Source of the DNA: Marinobacter sp. S6332
GTDB lineage: Bacteria; Pseudomonadota; Gammaproteobacteria; Pseudomonadales; Oleiphilaceae
NCBI RefSeq assembly: GCF_023016045.1
Contig: NZ_JALKAP010000001.1
Coordinates: 124,001 to 188,000 of the forward strand
Reading direction: 5' to 3'
DNA length: 64,000 nt
The notes under the pieces are model-generated. The model was given only the letters and a program-made list of their open reading frames with translations, had not been told where the DNA came from and did no database searches. Each line of letters begins with the position of its first letter. Position 1 is the first letter of the stretch. Shown piece after piece: positions 37,106-46,513 of this stretch. The position numbers and the translations under genes were made by a program.

Positions 37106-37696
37106 CTACTGACCCTTCAGATCATGCTCGCCAATCTGAAGCTTCGGCCTATCTGCGTCCACCTCAGCCAGCGGCGCGCACTCCCGCATGTTTTCCAGAC
37201 ACCGGCGGGTTAGCCTTTGATACTCCTCAGTGCCCCGCTGCTTCCAACTGACTTCCTTATCGCTTAACTGGCGCAGCACTTTGGCTGGAGAGCCTACAAT
37301 CAGGGAGGCCGGTTCGCAGGTGAAACCGCTTTTCACAAATGCTGCAGCGCCCACGATGGATTTAGCCGCAATGACGGCTTCATCCATAACAACCGCGTTC
37401 ATTCCTACCATGGCGTCTTCTTCGATCACGCAGCCATGCAACACGGCGCCGTGCCCAATGTGCCCGTTGCGTCGGATTATGGCATCACGCCCGGGAAATG
37501 CATGCACTACACAGGTGTCCTGAAGGTTCGCCCCTTGCTCCATCACAATTCGGCCAAAATCTCCGCGCAAAGACGCACAAGGGCCTACATAGCAATCGGG
37601 GCCCACATGCACATCTCCAATAAGCACGGCTGTAGGGTGTATGTAAGCCGTGGGGTGAACCACTGGCGTTACGCCATCAATCCGGTAGCAAGGCAT
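37106..37696 (-). CDS. paaY: PaaY, hexapeptide-repeat thioesterase/carbonic anhydrase-like protein
   Basis: A 196-residue left-handed beta-helix protein of the gamma-carbonic anhydrase fold. The start MPCYRIDGVTPVV and RGDFGRI match PaaY of phenylacetate clusters. The conserved metal-ligand His residues are in VVHAFPG and GHIGHGAVLHGC. PaaY hydrolyses stalled CoA adducts such as the ring-opened or 2-hydroxycyclohepta-trienone-type CoA ester, relieving inhibition. AGGAGG precedes the ATG. It is divergent from paaG across a 464-base control region and follows the signalling operon convergently. Confidence 0.9.
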   Translation of the reverse strand: MPCYRIDGVTPVVHPTAYIHPTAVLIGDVHVGPDCYVGPCASLRGDFGRIVMEQGANLQDTCVVHAFPGRDAIIRRNGHIGHGAVLHGCVIEEDAMVGMNAVVMDEAVIAAKSIVGAAAFVKSGFTCEPASLIVGSPAKVLRQLSDKEVSWKQRGTEEYQRLTRRCLENMRECAPLAEVDADRPKLQIGEHDLKGQ

Positions 37697-37740
37697 AAAG
37701 CCTCCTTATAACGTGTTTATTTTTGGAATTCTGAGCTACA

Positions 37741-37754
37741 TTTTTTGTATCAGA
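37741..37754. promoter_or_regulatory. Candidate PaaX operator, paaY side
   Basis: TTTTTTGTATCAGA contains the recurring GTATCA core preceded by a T-run. It lies 45 bases upstream of paaY. The same TTTTGTATCA pattern recurs at the other control regions of the island. The 464-base gap 37697-38160 holds this site, the sites listed next, a promoter and a hairpin, and no gene. Confidence 0.5.
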
Positions 37755-37876
37755 ATAAACAATGCGTAGCTTACACAGTGGTGGTGTAGGTTATAGACCT
37801 TTTCAAGGCTTTCTAAGACTAAAGGCTAACAAATAAAATAACCTTTGAAATCATAACCCTACACAACCAAAGCTTA

Positions 37877-37901
37877 TATCACCCACAACGTGATACAAAA
37901 A
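37877..37901. promoter_or_regulatory. Candidate PaaX operator, palindromic form
   Basis: TATCAC and GTGATA are separated by seven bases, and the right half continues as GTGATACAAAAA, the reverse of the TTTTTGTATCAC seen elsewhere. It lies 16 bases before the -35 element of the paaG promoter, a natural repressor position. Confidence 0.55.
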
Positions 37902-37916
37902 TTCGATTTTAGATTC

Positions 37917-37944
37917 TTGACCGGTATCAATTCGAACCTATACT
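37917..37944 (+). promoter_or_regulatory. Sigma-70-type promoter of the paaGHIJK operon
   Basis: TTGACC is followed after 16 bases by TATACT, close to the consensus elements. A GTATCA core (37924-37929) lies in the spacer, so PaaX binding would block RNA polymerase. The predicted leader to the paaG ATG is about 210 bases. Confidence 0.6.
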
Positions 37945-37960
37945 CTTTCCTTAAATCAAT

Positions 37961-37992
37961 AAGGCGGATCACCGCCCTGCGGCAGCCGCCTT
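37961..37992 (+). other. Hairpin in the paaG leader
   Basis: AAGGCGG pairs with CCGCCTT around an 18-base GC-rich segment that can itself fold. It is placed about 10 bases after the predicted transcription start and has no T-run, so it is a structured leader element rather than a terminator. Confidence 0.4.
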
Positions 37993-38160
37993 GATAACTG
38001 TCAGGCCATACCGACAAATCCTTAGAACAACGCAATGCCGGAACCGCTACACCACAGATACTGCCCCCGGACAGACCGGGTAAAGGCGGTAAGTTGTCTG
38101 GTTTAAACACCCGCCCGAAGCGATCAAAACGGGTTTCACTGCTACAACAAGGACTCCTCC

Positions 38161-38952
38161 ATGACAGAGCAGAGTGTACTTCTCGATATCGATCAGGGAA
38201 TTGCCAAAGTAACCCTGAACCGCCCTAAAAGCCTAAACAGCTTCAACGTTGAAATGCATGAGCAAATGCGCGCGGCGCTGAAAACCATTCGTAACGACCA
38301 CAGTGTGCGGGTCATGTTGCTTACCGGGAATGGTCGCGGCTTTTGTGCGGGACAGGATCTGTCAGATCGTAATGTTAAACCCGGTGCCGAGGCGCCGGAC
38401 TTGGGGTACTCCATTGAGACTTACTACAACCCGATGCTGCAAGCCATTCGGGACCTGCCCATGCCGGTTATCTGTGCCGTGAACGGCGTGGCAGCCGGTG
38501 CAGGCGCAAACATTGCCCTCGCCTGCGACATCACACTGGCTGCCCGCTCCGCAAACTTTGTGCAGGCATTTTGCAAGATTGGCCTAATTCCAGACTCCGG
38601 CGGCACATGGACACTCCCACGCGCAGTAGGAATGGCCAGAGCAAAAGGTTTGGCCATGCTGGGAGACAAACTCAGCGCCGAGAAAGCAGAACAGTGGGGC
38701 ATGATTTGGCAGTGCGTGGAAGACGACGCACTCCAAGATGAAGCCATGAAGCTGGCACGCCACTTCGCATCCCAGCCCACCAAAGGCCTGGCGATGATCA
38801 AGCGCGCCTTGCACGCCAGCACAGACAACAGTTTTGAAGAGCAGGTGTTGCTGGAAAGGGATCTTCAACGCGAGGCAGGGCGCACAGACGACTACCGTGA
38901 GGGTGTTGCCGCCTTCATGGAAAAGCGTACGCCCGAGTTCAAGGGACAATAA
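38161..38952 (+). CDS. paaG: PaaG, ring-1,2-epoxyphenylacetyl-CoA isomerase
   Basis: A 263-residue crotonase-fold protein. It isomerises the epoxide formed by PaaABCE to the seven-membered oxepin-CoA and later shifts a double bond. The oxyanion-hole segment GFCAGQDLSDR and FVQAFCKIGLIPDSGGTW, with the catalytic Asp, are characteristic of PaaG and differ from ordinary hydratases. GGACTCC precedes the ATG weakly, but the start is fixed by alignment of MTEQSVLLDIDQGIAKVTLNRP to the fold. It heads the operon and is followed after three bases by paaH. Confidence 0.92.
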   Translation: MTEQSVLLDIDQGIAKVTLNRPKSLNSFNVEMHEQMRAALKTIRNDHSVRVMLLTGNGRGFCAGQDLSDRNVKPGAEAPDLGYSIETYYNPMLQAIRDLPMPVICAVNGVAAGAGANIALACDITLAARSANFVQAFCKIGLIPDSGGTWTLPRAVGMARAKGLAMLGDKLSAEKAEQWGMIWQCVEDDALQDEAMKLARHFASQPTKGLAMIKRALHASTDNSFEEQVLLERDLQREAGRTDDYREGVAAFMEKRTPEFKGQ

Positions 38953-38955
38953 ACC

Positions 38956-40476
38956 ATGCAGCCAATTACTACCAACACGCCCATTGCGGTTATCGGCGCT
39001 GGCGCTATGGGGTCTGGCATTGCTCAGGTAGCAGCGCAAGCCGGCCATCAGGTTTTTTTACTCGACCAGCGCGCTGGTGCCGCAGAATCCGGACGCCAGA
39101 GTATCGCCAAACAACTGCAGCGTAGAGTCGATAGAGGAAAAATGGATCAGCAGGCGCTGGATGCGCTTCTGGCTCGCATTCAGCCGATCGAAAAGCTCAG
39201 TGAGTTGGCCGAGGCGGGTTTGGTGATTGAAGCTATTATTGAAGATCTCGACATCAAGCGTAGCCTACTGGCAGACCTTGAAGGGGTCTGTAGCAATAAC
39301 GCCATTCTGGCCACCAACACATCCTCCATATCCGTAACCGCCTTGGGTGCCAACATGGAGCACCCTGAGCGCTTGGTGGGCATGCACTTCTTCAATCCGG
39401 CGCCGTTGATGGCTCTGGTAGAGGTTATCAAAGGTCTGGCCACCAGCGACGAGGTTGCACAGTGCGTTTACGCAACAGCAGCTCAGTGGGGCAAAAAACC
39501 GGTAACCGCAACTTCTACCCCCGGCTTTATTGTTAACCGGGTAGCACGGCCTTTCTACGCAGAAAGCCTGCGTCTGTTACAAGAGCAGGCGACGGACAGC
39601 GCAACTCTGGACGCCATCGTGCGCGAAGCCGGAGGCTTTCGTATGGGGGCTTTCGAGCTGACCGACCTTATCGGCCACGATGTGAACTACGCGGTAACCT
39701 CCTCGGTGTTCAATTCCTACTATCAGGACACCCGCTTTTTACCTTCACTGGTGCAGAAAGAGCTGGTGGAAGCAGGTCGTTTGGGCCGCAAGAACGGACA
39801 GGGTTTTTACAGCTATGCGGAAGGCTCTCAAAAGCCGGAGCCAGCAACCGTTGAAGCCGCAAGCAGCGATGCAGACACGCTCATTGTTGAAGGCAGCTCC
39901 GGCCCACTGGCCGCATTGGTAACACGCCTGAGTGAAAGCGGTCTCACAATCATCGAGCGGGACGGCCCCGGCCGCTTGCGGTTTGGCGAAGCAGTTCTGG
40001 CGCTGACCGACGGCCGCATGGCAACAGAGCGCGCTGCGGCAGAAGCCTGCAACAACCTGATTTTGGTGGATCTTGCGTTTGACTACGCCAAGGCCAGCCG
40101 CCTTGCGATCGCTGCTGCAGATCAGGCGACACCGGAAGCAACTGCCGACGCCTGCGCCCTATTGCAAAAGGCGGGTATTGCCGTGAGCCAAATCGCCGAC
40201 CGCCCGGCTTTGGTGATCATGCGCACCCTTGCAACTCTGGCCAACGAAGCCGCCGATGCCGCTCTGCATGGAGTGGCGTCTGTAAGCGATATAGATCTTG
40301 CGATGAAAGCCGGCCTCAATTACCCGGAAGGCCCGCTGCGCTGGAGCGACAACCTTGGCTCCAGCCTTCTGCACACCGTGCTGACACACCTCCAGCAAAG
40401 CTATGGCGAAGACCGCTATCGCCCCGCGTTGCTGTTGAGGGAAAACCGGTTCGCTGAAAAGGGGTTCTACTCATGA
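38956..40476 (+). CDS. paaH: PaaH, 3-hydroxyadipyl-CoA dehydrogenase
   Basis: A 506-residue NAD-dependent 3-hydroxyacyl-CoA dehydrogenase that oxidises 3-hydroxyadipyl-CoA to 3-oxoadipyl-CoA. The Rossmann loop is VIGAGAMGSGIAQ, followed by NTSSISVT and the catalytic His in MHFFNPAPLM. It has two copies of the C-terminal helical domain, which accounts for its length compared with about 300 residues in single-copy enzymes. The stop overlaps the paaI ATG as ATGA. Confidence 0.93.
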   Translation: MQPITTNTPIAVIGAGAMGSGIAQVAAQAGHQVFLLDQRAGAAESGRQSIAKQLQRRVDRGKMDQQALDALLARIQPIEKLSELAEAGLVIEAIIEDLDIKRSLLADLEGVCSNNAILATNTSSISVTALGANMEHPERLVGMHFFNPAPLMALVEVIKGLATSDEVAQCVYATAAQWGKKPVTATSTPGFIVNRVARPFYAESLRLLQEQATDSATLDAIVREAGGFRMGAFELTDLIGHDVNYAVTSSVFNSYYQDTRFLPSLVQKELVEAGRLGRKNGQGFYSYAEGSQKPEPATVEAASSDADTLIVEGSSGPLAALVTRLSESGLTIIERDGPGRLRFGEAVLALTDGRMATERAAAEACNNLILVDLAFDYAKASRLAIAAADQATPEATADACALLQKAGIAVSQIADRPALVIMRTLATLANEAADAALHGVASVSDIDLAMKAGLNYPEGPLRWSDNLGSSLLHTVLTHLQQSYGEDRYRPALLLRENRFAEKGFYS

Positions 40477-40928
40477 GCAACGAACATCACGCACCCGATG
40501 CACAAAAACTAGCTCAGGACTGCGCCGAATCCATGTACGAGCGAGACCAGGCTAGCCGCAACCTCGGCATGAAAATTACCCACGTAGCTCCGGGCAAAGC
40601 CACGGTGACCATGCCAGTTACCAGCATCATGATTCAGGGCCACGGTTCCTGCCATGGCGGCTACCTATTCACCTTGGCGGATTCCGCGTTTGCCTTTGCC
40701 TGCAACAGCTACAACAAAGCCACCGTGGCATCCGGTTGCTCCATTGAGTACATGCTCGGGGCCCGTGAGGGTGACATGCTCACCGCCAACGCGGTCGAGC
40801 AGTCCCGTGGCAACCGCACCGGTGTATACGACATTACTGTCACCAACCAGAACGGCCATGTAGTCGCCCTGTTTCGCGGGAAGTCCTATCAGGTGCGCGG
40901 CGAAGTTATCCAGTCGGAGAATGATTAA
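40473..40928 (+). CDS. paaI: PaaI, hydroxyphenylacetyl-CoA thioesterase
   Basis: A 151-residue hot-dog thioesterase with the core [22 protein letters not shown], including the HGG and the catalytic Asp. PaaI hydrolyses ring-hydroxylated phenylacetyl-CoA side products. Both ends overlap neighbours: ATGA with paaH and TAATG with paaJ, as expected for co-translated paa genes. Confidence 0.93.
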   Translation: MSNEHHAPDAQKLAQDCAESMYERDQASRNLGMKITHVAPGKATVTMPVTSIMIQGHGSCHGGYLFTLADSAFAFACNSYNKATVASGCSIEYMLGAREGDMLTANAVEQSRGNRTGVYDITVTNQNGHVVALFRGKSYQVRGEVIQSEND

Positions 40929-42175
40929 TGAGTAACGAAAAACGCTTGCAAGATGCCTATATAGTTGACGCGGTTCGCACCCCCATCGGGCGCTACGGCG
41001 GCGCTTTGGCTGCAGTACGCGCCGACGATCTGGGCGCGATTCCCATGAAGGCACTAATGGAGCGCCACAGCGGCTTGGACTGGTCGGCAATCGACGATGT
41101 GCTCTACGGCTGTGCCAACCAAGCCGGTGAAGACAACCGCGATGTTGCGCGCATGTCTCTCCTCTTGGCGGGCCTACCAATTGACGTTCCCGGCTGCACT
41201 CTCAACCGCCTATGCGGTTCCGGGATGGATGCCGTTGGCAGTGCCGCTCGCGCTCTGCGCACCGGCGAAGCTGGCCTGATGCTGGCCGGCGGTGTGGAGT
41301 CCATGTCCCGAGCGCCATTTGTAATGGGCAAGGCAGACTCTGCCTTCAGCCGCAAAGCCGAGATGTTCGACACCACCATCGGCTGGCGTTTTGTGAATCC
41401 AGTGCTTAAAAAGCAGTACGGCATTGACTCCATGCCCGAAACTGCCGAGAACGTAGCGGCTGACTTTAATATTTCCCGGGAAGATCAGGACGCCTTCGCC
41501 CTGCGCAGCCAGCAACGCACAGCCGCAGCCCAGAAAGCCGGACACTTTGACAACGAAATCGTTCCGGTGAGCGTACCCCGCCGCAAGCAAGATCCCCTTG
41601 TTGTGGATACCGACGAGCACCCCCGTGAAACCACCTTGGAAAAACTGGCTAGCTTAGGCACACCTTTCCGTGCAGATGGCAGCGTAACCGCTGGCAACGC
41701 CTCTGGTGTAAACGACGGTGCCTGCGCGCTTCTGCTAGCCAGCGGTGATGCCCTAAAACAACACAACCTCAAACCCCGCGCCCGGGTCGTTGCCATGGCC
41801 ACGGCCGGTGTTGAACCACGCATTATGGGCATGGGCCCAGCACCGGCTACCCGCAAAGTGCTGAAAACGGCAGGCCTTGAGCTGGCAGATATGGATGTTA
41901 TCGAGCTTAACGAAGCCTTTGCCGCACAGGCGCTGGCCGTACTGCGCGATCTTGGTTTGCCCGACGACGCCGAACATGTAAACCCGAACGGCGGCGCTAT
42001 TTCTCTGGGCCACCCACTGGGTATGAGTGGCGCACGCCTTGTAACCACCGCACTGAATGAGCTGGAGCGCCGCCACCAACAGGGCCAGAGTGCCCGTTAC
42101 GCACTTTGCACCATGTGCATCGGTGTGGGTCAGGGTATTGCACTGATTATCGAGCGCGTAGACAGCGCTGCGTGA
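40928..42175 (+). CDS. paaJ: PaaJ, 3-oxoadipyl-CoA thiolase
   Basis: A 415-residue thiolase, slightly longer than general FadA as usual for PaaJ/PcaF. It has [15 protein letters not shown] at the N-terminus, nucleophilic Cys in [27 protein letters not shown], catalytic His in LGHPLGMSG and a second Cys in MCIGVGQG. It cleaves 3-oxoadipyl-CoA to succinyl-CoA and acetyl-CoA and also acts on the dehydro form after ring opening. The start overlaps the paaI stop. Confidence 0.93.
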   Translation: MSNEKRLQDAYIVDAVRTPIGRYGGALAAVRADDLGAIPMKALMERHSGLDWSAIDDVLYGCANQAGEDNRDVARMSLLLAGLPIDVPGCTLNRLCGSGMDAVGSAARALRTGEAGLMLAGGVESMSRAPFVMGKADSAFSRKAEMFDTTIGWRFVNPVLKKQYGIDSMPETAENVAADFNISREDQDAFALRSQQRTAAAQKAGHFDNEIVPVSVPRRKQDPLVVDTDEHPRETTLEKLASLGTPFRADGSVTAGNASGVNDGACALLLASGDALKQHNLKPRARVVAMATAGVEPRIMGMGPAPATRKVLKTAGLELADMDVIELNEAFAAQALAVLRDLGLPDDAEHVNPNGGAISLGHPLGMSGARLVTTALNELERRHQQGQSARYALCTMCIGVGQGIALIIERVDSAA

Positions 42176-42265
42176 CTGCACTGGCCCCGGCTACGGGCCT
42201 AAAACAATGAACTTTAGGTGGCCCGGCGCCAAGTCGGGGCAACAAGAACAAGACAGGTATTAACA

Positions 42266-43573
42266 ATGAATCTACCCATGCAAAAACTCGGAAAGCTGGA
42301 CCGGATGGAAACCGCTAGTGTGGACGAACTCCGCCACGAGCAACTTCAGCGTCTGCGCTGGAGTGTTTGGCACGCCTATACCAATGTGCCCCACTACCGG
42401 AACGCTTTTGACGCCATCGGCCTAAAGCCAATGGATATAAACACTCTGGAAGATATTGCCAAGATTCCGTTTACCGGTAAAAACGACCTCCGGGATAACT
42501 ACCCGTTCAATATGTTTGCAGTGCCCATGAAAAAAGTCGTGCGGGTACATGCTTCCAGCGGCACCACCGGCAAGCCAACCGTTGTTGGCTACACCCAAAG
42601 TGACATAGAAACCTGGGCCGACATCGTTGCCCGCTCCATTCGTGCCGGTGGTGGCAGTGCCGGGGACAAAATCCACGTGGCCTACGGCTACGGCCTGTTT
42701 ACCGGCGGTCTGGGAGCCCATTACGGTGCTGAACGTCTGGGCTGTACCGTTATTCCCATGTCGGGAGGGCAAACCGAGAAGCAGGTTCAGCTGATCCAGG
42801 ATTTTGAGCCAGACATCATCATGGTTACACCGTCCTACATGCTGAACATTGCAGACGAACTGGACCGGCAAGGTATCGACCCGAGAAAACTTCCTCTACG
42901 TTTGGGGATTTTCGGCGCCGAGCCGTGGACCAACGAAATGCGCACAGAGCTGGAAGACCGCTTGGGCATTCAGGCACTGGATATCTACGGGCTTTCTGAA
43001 GTGATGGGCCCCGGCGTTGGCATGGAGTGTTTAGAAACCAAAGATGGCCCAACCATCTGGGAAGATCACTTTTACCCCGAAATCATCAATCCCGATACCG
43101 GCGAAGTATTGCCCGACGGTGAATACGGTGAACTGGTGTTCACCTCCCTAACGAAAGTCGCTATGCCGGTATTGCGTTACCGCACCCGCGATCTCACGCG
43201 CCTGCTGCCCGGCACCGCACGCCCCATGCGCCGAATCGACAAGATTACCGGCCGCAGCGACGACATGCTGATCATCCGTGGCGTTAACGTATTCCCCACT
43301 CAGATTGAAGAGCAGGTACTGAAATGCCGCGCTCTGGCGCCCCACTACGAAATTGTGGTTTACAAAAAAGGCAATCTGGACTGCGTGGATGTGCGGGTTG
43401 AGCTGAAAGCAGGTGCAGAAGGCGAAAATATTAAGGAAAACGCAGCCAAGGAACTTGGCCATCACATCAAATCTTACATTGGCATAAGCACCACTGTTGA
43501 GGTGTTTGACGCAGGTACTCTGAGCCGCTCAGAGGGCAAAGCGAACCATGTGTTCGATCGCCGCAAGGACTGA
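42266..43573 (+). CDS. paaK: PaaK, phenylacetate-CoA ligase
   Basis: A 435-residue AMP-forming ligase that activates phenylacetate, the committing step. The nucleotide motif is HASSGTTGKPTVVGYT, followed by FGAEPWTNEM, DIYGLSEVMGPGV, YRTRDLTRL and the hinge GRSDDMLIIRGVNVFPTQIE. The short length and motif set are specific to the PaaK family. The ATG at 42266 has AGG ten bases before it; 16 extra upstream codons in frame are unlikely to be used. It ends the first plus-strand operon segment; a 274-base gap separates it from paaA. Confidence 0.95.
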   Translation: MNLPMQKLGKLDRMETASVDELRHEQLQRLRWSVWHAYTNVPHYRNAFDAIGLKPMDINTLEDIAKIPFTGKNDLRDNYPFNMFAVPMKKVVRVHASSGTTGKPTVVGYTQSDIETWADIVARSIRAGGGSAGDKIHVAYGYGLFTGGLGAHYGAERLGCTVIPMSGGQTEKQVQLIQDFEPDIIMVTPSYMLNIADELDRQGIDPRKLPLRLGIFGAEPWTNEMRTELEDRLGIQALDIYGLSEVMGPGVGMECLETKDGPTIWEDHFYPEIINPDTGEVLPDGEYGELVFTSLTKVAMPVLRYRTRDLTRLLPGTARPMRRIDKITGRSDDMLIIRGVNVFPTQIEEQVLKCRALAPHYEIVVYKKGNLDCVDVRVELKAGAEGENIKENAAKELGHHIKSYIGISTTVEVFDAGTLSRSEGKANHVFDRRKD

Positions 43574-43720
43574 TCACCTTAGCCGGGGCTGACGCGATCA
43601 ATCCCGGTTATTGTTTTTTACTTACCGAAATAAGAAAGCGAAAGCAATCATTAATAGATAAATAAAAAGGCATTATTTTCAGAAGGTTATGTTATCCACC
43701 AAAGTCTAATACGGCCAACA

Positions 43721-43767
43721 TGATACACAATAATCTGCCTTGATATTTATTCAGTATCATATAGTAT
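43721..43767. promoter_or_regulatory. Candidate PaaX operator and promoter of paaABCDEZ
   Basis: TGATAC (43721-43726) and GTATCA (43754-43759) face each other across 27 bases. A weak sigma-70 promoter overlaps the right half: TTGATA at 43740 and TAGTAT at 43762, with 16 bases between. The gap 43574-43847 otherwise contains only AT-rich sequence. Confidence 0.45.
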
Positions 43768-43847
43768 GAATTCAATGCCTGCGTTCTGTCGCAAGCGCTG
43801 CTGGCCATTTCCAGCAGGCCATATAAGTGATATTCGGAGAGAGAACT

Positions 43848-44843
43848 ATGTACGCACAAATGGTTGATACCGGCACCAAGCGCCTCAAGACCCTGGAAGA
43901 GATGTCTCCCGAAGAAAGGGACTTTCAGGAAAAGATAGACGCTGAAACAAAAATTGAAGCCAAAAACTGGATGCCAGACGCTTATCGCAAAACTCTGGTT
44001 CGCCAGATCTCCCAGCACGCCCACTCAGAAATTGTTGGCATGCTGCCAGAAGGCAACTGGGTAACCCGCGCACCTACACTCAAGCGCAAGCTCCAGCTAA
44101 TGGCCAAGATTCAAGACGAAGCAGGCCACGGCCTTTACCTGTACAGCGCCATGGAAACTCTGGGCGCAGATCGTGATGAAGAAATTCAGAAGTTGCACGA
44201 CGGCAAAGCCAAGTATTCCAGCATCTTTAACTATCCCACTCTGAACTGGGCTGACATGGGTGCAGTAGGCTGGTTGGTTGACGGCGCAGCTATCGTAAAT
44301 CAGGTGGTTTTGCAGCGTACGTCCTACGGCCCCTACTCCCGCGCTATGGTGCGCATCTGTAAGGAAGAGAGCTTCCACCAGCGTCAGGGCTACCAGATCT
44401 TGTTGGATATGATGCGTGAGGGTACCCAAGAGCAGAAGGATATGGTGCAGGACGCCATTAACCGCCTTTGGTGGCCAGCGCTGATGATGTTCGGCCCGCA
44501 CGATGACGAGTCTCCGAATTCCCAGCAGTCCATGGTCTGGAAGATCAAGCGCAAGAGTAACGACGAACTGCGCCAGATGTTCATTGACCAAACCATTCCA
44601 CAGCTCGAGTTCCTCGGTTGCACCGTGCCGGATCCCGACCTGAAGTGGAACGAAGAGCGTGGCCACTACGATTTCGGCGAGATCAACTGGAAAGAGTTTT
44701 ACGACGTGCTGAAGGGCAACGGCCCTTGCAACCACGAGCGGATTTCCACACGCCGCAAAGCTATTGATGAGGGTGCCTGGGTACGGGAAGCAGCCGTTGC
44801 CTACGCCGCAAAACAAAAACAACGCGCAGCCAAAGCCGCGTAA
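43848..44843 (+). CDS. paaA: PaaA, phenylacetyl-CoA epoxidase catalytic subunit
   Basis: A 331-residue bacterial multicomponent monooxygenase-like subunit that holds the di-iron centre and epoxidises the aromatic ring of phenylacetyl-CoA with O2. Iron-ligand motifs are [14 protein letters not shown] (ExxH) and [11 protein letters not shown] (E-x3-H type). [13 protein letters not shown] and the long C-terminus are typical. GGAGAGAG precedes the ATG at 43848. It begins the paaABCDE set; the 15-base gap to paaB implies one transcript. Confidence 0.96.
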   Translation: MYAQMVDTGTKRLKTLEEMSPEERDFQEKIDAETKIEAKNWMPDAYRKTLVRQISQHAHSEIVGMLPEGNWVTRAPTLKRKLQLMAKIQDEAGHGLYLYSAMETLGADRDEEIQKLHDGKAKYSSIFNYPTLNWADMGAVGWLVDGAAIVNQVVLQRTSYGPYSRAMVRICKEESFHQRQGYQILLDMMREGTQEQKDMVQDAINRLWWPALMMFGPHDDESPNSQQSMVWKIKRKSNDELRQMFIDQTIPQLEFLGCTVPDPDLKWNEERGHYDFGEINWKEFYDVLKGNGPCNHERISTRRKAIDEGAWVREAAVAYAAKQKQRAAKAA

Positions 44844-44858
44844 ACAGGAGTAATAACA

Positions 44859-45140
44859 ATGTCTGAATGGGTCCTTTACGAAGTATTCGTACGTAGCAAG
44901 CACGGCCTCAACCACAAGCATGTGGGTAGCGTGCACGCTGCAGACAATGAAATGGCCATGGAAAATGCCCGCGAGCTTTACACCCGTCGTAGCGAAGGGG
45001 TCAGCATTTGGGTCGTGCCCTCAGCCACCATTACGGCCTCCGCTTCCGACGAGAAGGAAGCGTTGTTCGATCCTTCTGAAGACAAGGTTTATCGGCACGC
45101 TTCGTTCTATAAGCTGCCTGACGAAGTCGGACACATGTGA
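44859..45140 (+). CDS. paaB: PaaB, phenylacetyl-CoA epoxidase subunit
   Basis: A 93-residue subunit with the typical start SEWVLYEVFVRSKHGLNHKHVGS and the middle NARELYTRRSEGVSIWVVPS. It has no metal site and is thought to bridge PaaAC units in the complex. Length is normal. AGGAG precedes the ATG by eight bases. Confidence 0.96.
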   Translation: MSEWVLYEVFVRSKHGLNHKHVGSVHAADNEMAMENARELYTRRSEGVSIWVVPSATITASASDEKEALFDPSEDKVYRHASFYKLPDEVGHM

Positions 45141-45150
45141 GGAGCAACCC

Positions 45151-45915
45151 ATGACACAGCAAGAAGCTTTACAGGAATACCTGCTGCGAATGGCAGATTC
45201 CGGAATGATTTTGGCACAGCGCCTGAGCGAGTTGGTCGGCAAGGCGCCGGCTCTGGAAGAAGAGTTGGCATCGTCAAACGTAGCTCTCGACTTGATCGGC
45301 CAAGCGCGCAACTGGTACGAGTACGCCGCCGAATTAATTGACGACGGCCGCGATGCCGACAAGCTGGTGTTTTTGCGGGATGCCCACGACTACCGCAACC
45401 TGCTGATGGTTGAGCAGCCAAATGACGATTACGCGGTCACCATGGCACGTCAGTTTTTCTTCGACGTATGGCACTACTTCACGCTGAAAGCCTTGTCGAA
45501 CTCAAAAGACGAGCGCATTGCCACCATTGCGGCCAAAGCTGTTAAAGAAGCAACCTACCACCTGCGTCGCTCTTCAGAGTGGGTAAAGCGTATGGGCGAC
45601 GGCACTGAAGAAAGCCACCGCCGTATTCAGGATGCGTTCAACCTTCTTTGGCGTTTCACAGGCGAGCTGATAACTCCGGATGACATCGACCATGCCATGT
45701 TCGAGGCGGGTATAGGCCCAGACCCTCAGCAGCTGAAGCAAGATTGGTTTGGCATGGTGCGTGAAGTTGCAGCACAAGCCACTCTGGCTGTCGGTGAGGA
45801 AGATGCCTGGATGTACATGGGCGGAAAGACTGGTGAGCACACCGAACATCTGGGGCACATTCTGGCCGTGATGCAGTTCCTGCCTCGCGCCTACCCAGAC
45901 GCAACCACCTGGTAA
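45151..45915 (+). CDS. paaC: PaaC, phenylacetyl-CoA epoxidase structural subunit
   Basis: A 254-residue helical ferritin-like subunit, the structural partner of PaaA. Segments EYLLRMADSGMILAQRLSEL, LDLIGQARNWYEYAAEL and KEATYHLRRSSEWV are family-specific. The ferritin-like fold is kept. AGGAG precedes the ATG at 45151; the long frame starting upstream in paaB is a reading-frame extension only. Confidence 0.96.
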   Translation: MTQQEALQEYLLRMADSGMILAQRLSELVGKAPALEEELASSNVALDLIGQARNWYEYAAELIDDGRDADKLVFLRDAHDYRNLLMVEQPNDDYAVTMARQFFFDVWHYFTLKALSNSKDERIATIAAKAVKEATYHLRRSSEWVKRMGDGTEESHRRIQDAFNLLWRFTGELITPDDIDHAMFEAGIGPDPQQLKQDWFGMVREVAAQATLAVGEEDAWMYMGGKTGEHTEHLGHILAVMQFLPRAYPDATTW

Positions 45916-45942
45916 GCCTGTCTGATAAGGGGAGCATCACCG

Positions 45943-46500
45943 GTGAACGAACATGAACCGTCGTCTGTAGACGTACTGATTGCTAGCGACCGGGTGCCGG
46001 CTAACGCCCGCCCGGATCTGCTGACAGAAGACGCAATCTGGGCATTGCTGGATAACGTTCTGGACCCGGAGGTGCCCGCGGTAAGCGTGGTAGAGCTGGG
46101 CATTGTTCGTGACCTGAGCTGGGATGGCACGCATCTGACCGTAGATGTTACGCCTACCTACTCTGGCTGCCCGGCAACAGAGCTGATCGAAGAGCTGATC
46201 GCCGAAGCCATGCGTGCAGCTGGCATTCGTGACCCACAGATCAACCGCGTGTTGACACCCGCCTGGACCACAGACTGGATAACAGAAGAAGGCCGGGAGA
46301 AACTCCGGGCATTTGGCATAGCGCCGCCTCAGGGCAGTGCCAGCAAAATGAGCCTGCTGGGCGCCGACGATGTGATTGCCTGCCCTCTATGTGGCAGCGA
46401 ACACACTGAACGCCTCAGCGAATTCGGCTCCACAGCTTGCAAGGCGCTTTACCGCTGCCTTGATTGCCGCGAACCCTTCGACTACTTCAAATGCATATAG
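45943..46500 (+). CDS. paaD: PaaD, epoxidase maturation protein
   Basis: A 185-residue protein of the MIP18/SufT type (DUF59 domain: LLDNVLDPEVPAVSVVELG and VTPTYSGCPATELIEE), probably needed for the iron-sulfur centre of PaaE. A C-terminal zinc-ribbon-like tail has CPLCGSEHT and CLDCREPFD. It starts at a GTG with GGGGAG upstream. Position between paaC and paaE is standard. Confidence 0.94.
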   Translation: MNEHEPSSVDVLIASDRVPANARPDLLTEDAIWALLDNVLDPEVPAVSVVELGIVRDLSWDGTHLTVDVTPTYSGCPATELIEELIAEAMRAAGIRDPQINRVLTPAWTTDWITEEGREKLRAFGIAPPQGSASKMSLLGADDVIACPLCGSEHTERLSEFGSTACKALYRCLDCREPFDYFKCI

Positions 46501-46513
46501 AGCCGATACGATC

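Noticed and set aside
44097..44936. Long antisense open frame opposite paaA/paaB (about 279 codons)
   Set aside because: It lies entirely opposite strongly supported paa genes, has no ribosome site or recognisable domain, and is explained by codon bias of the sense strand.
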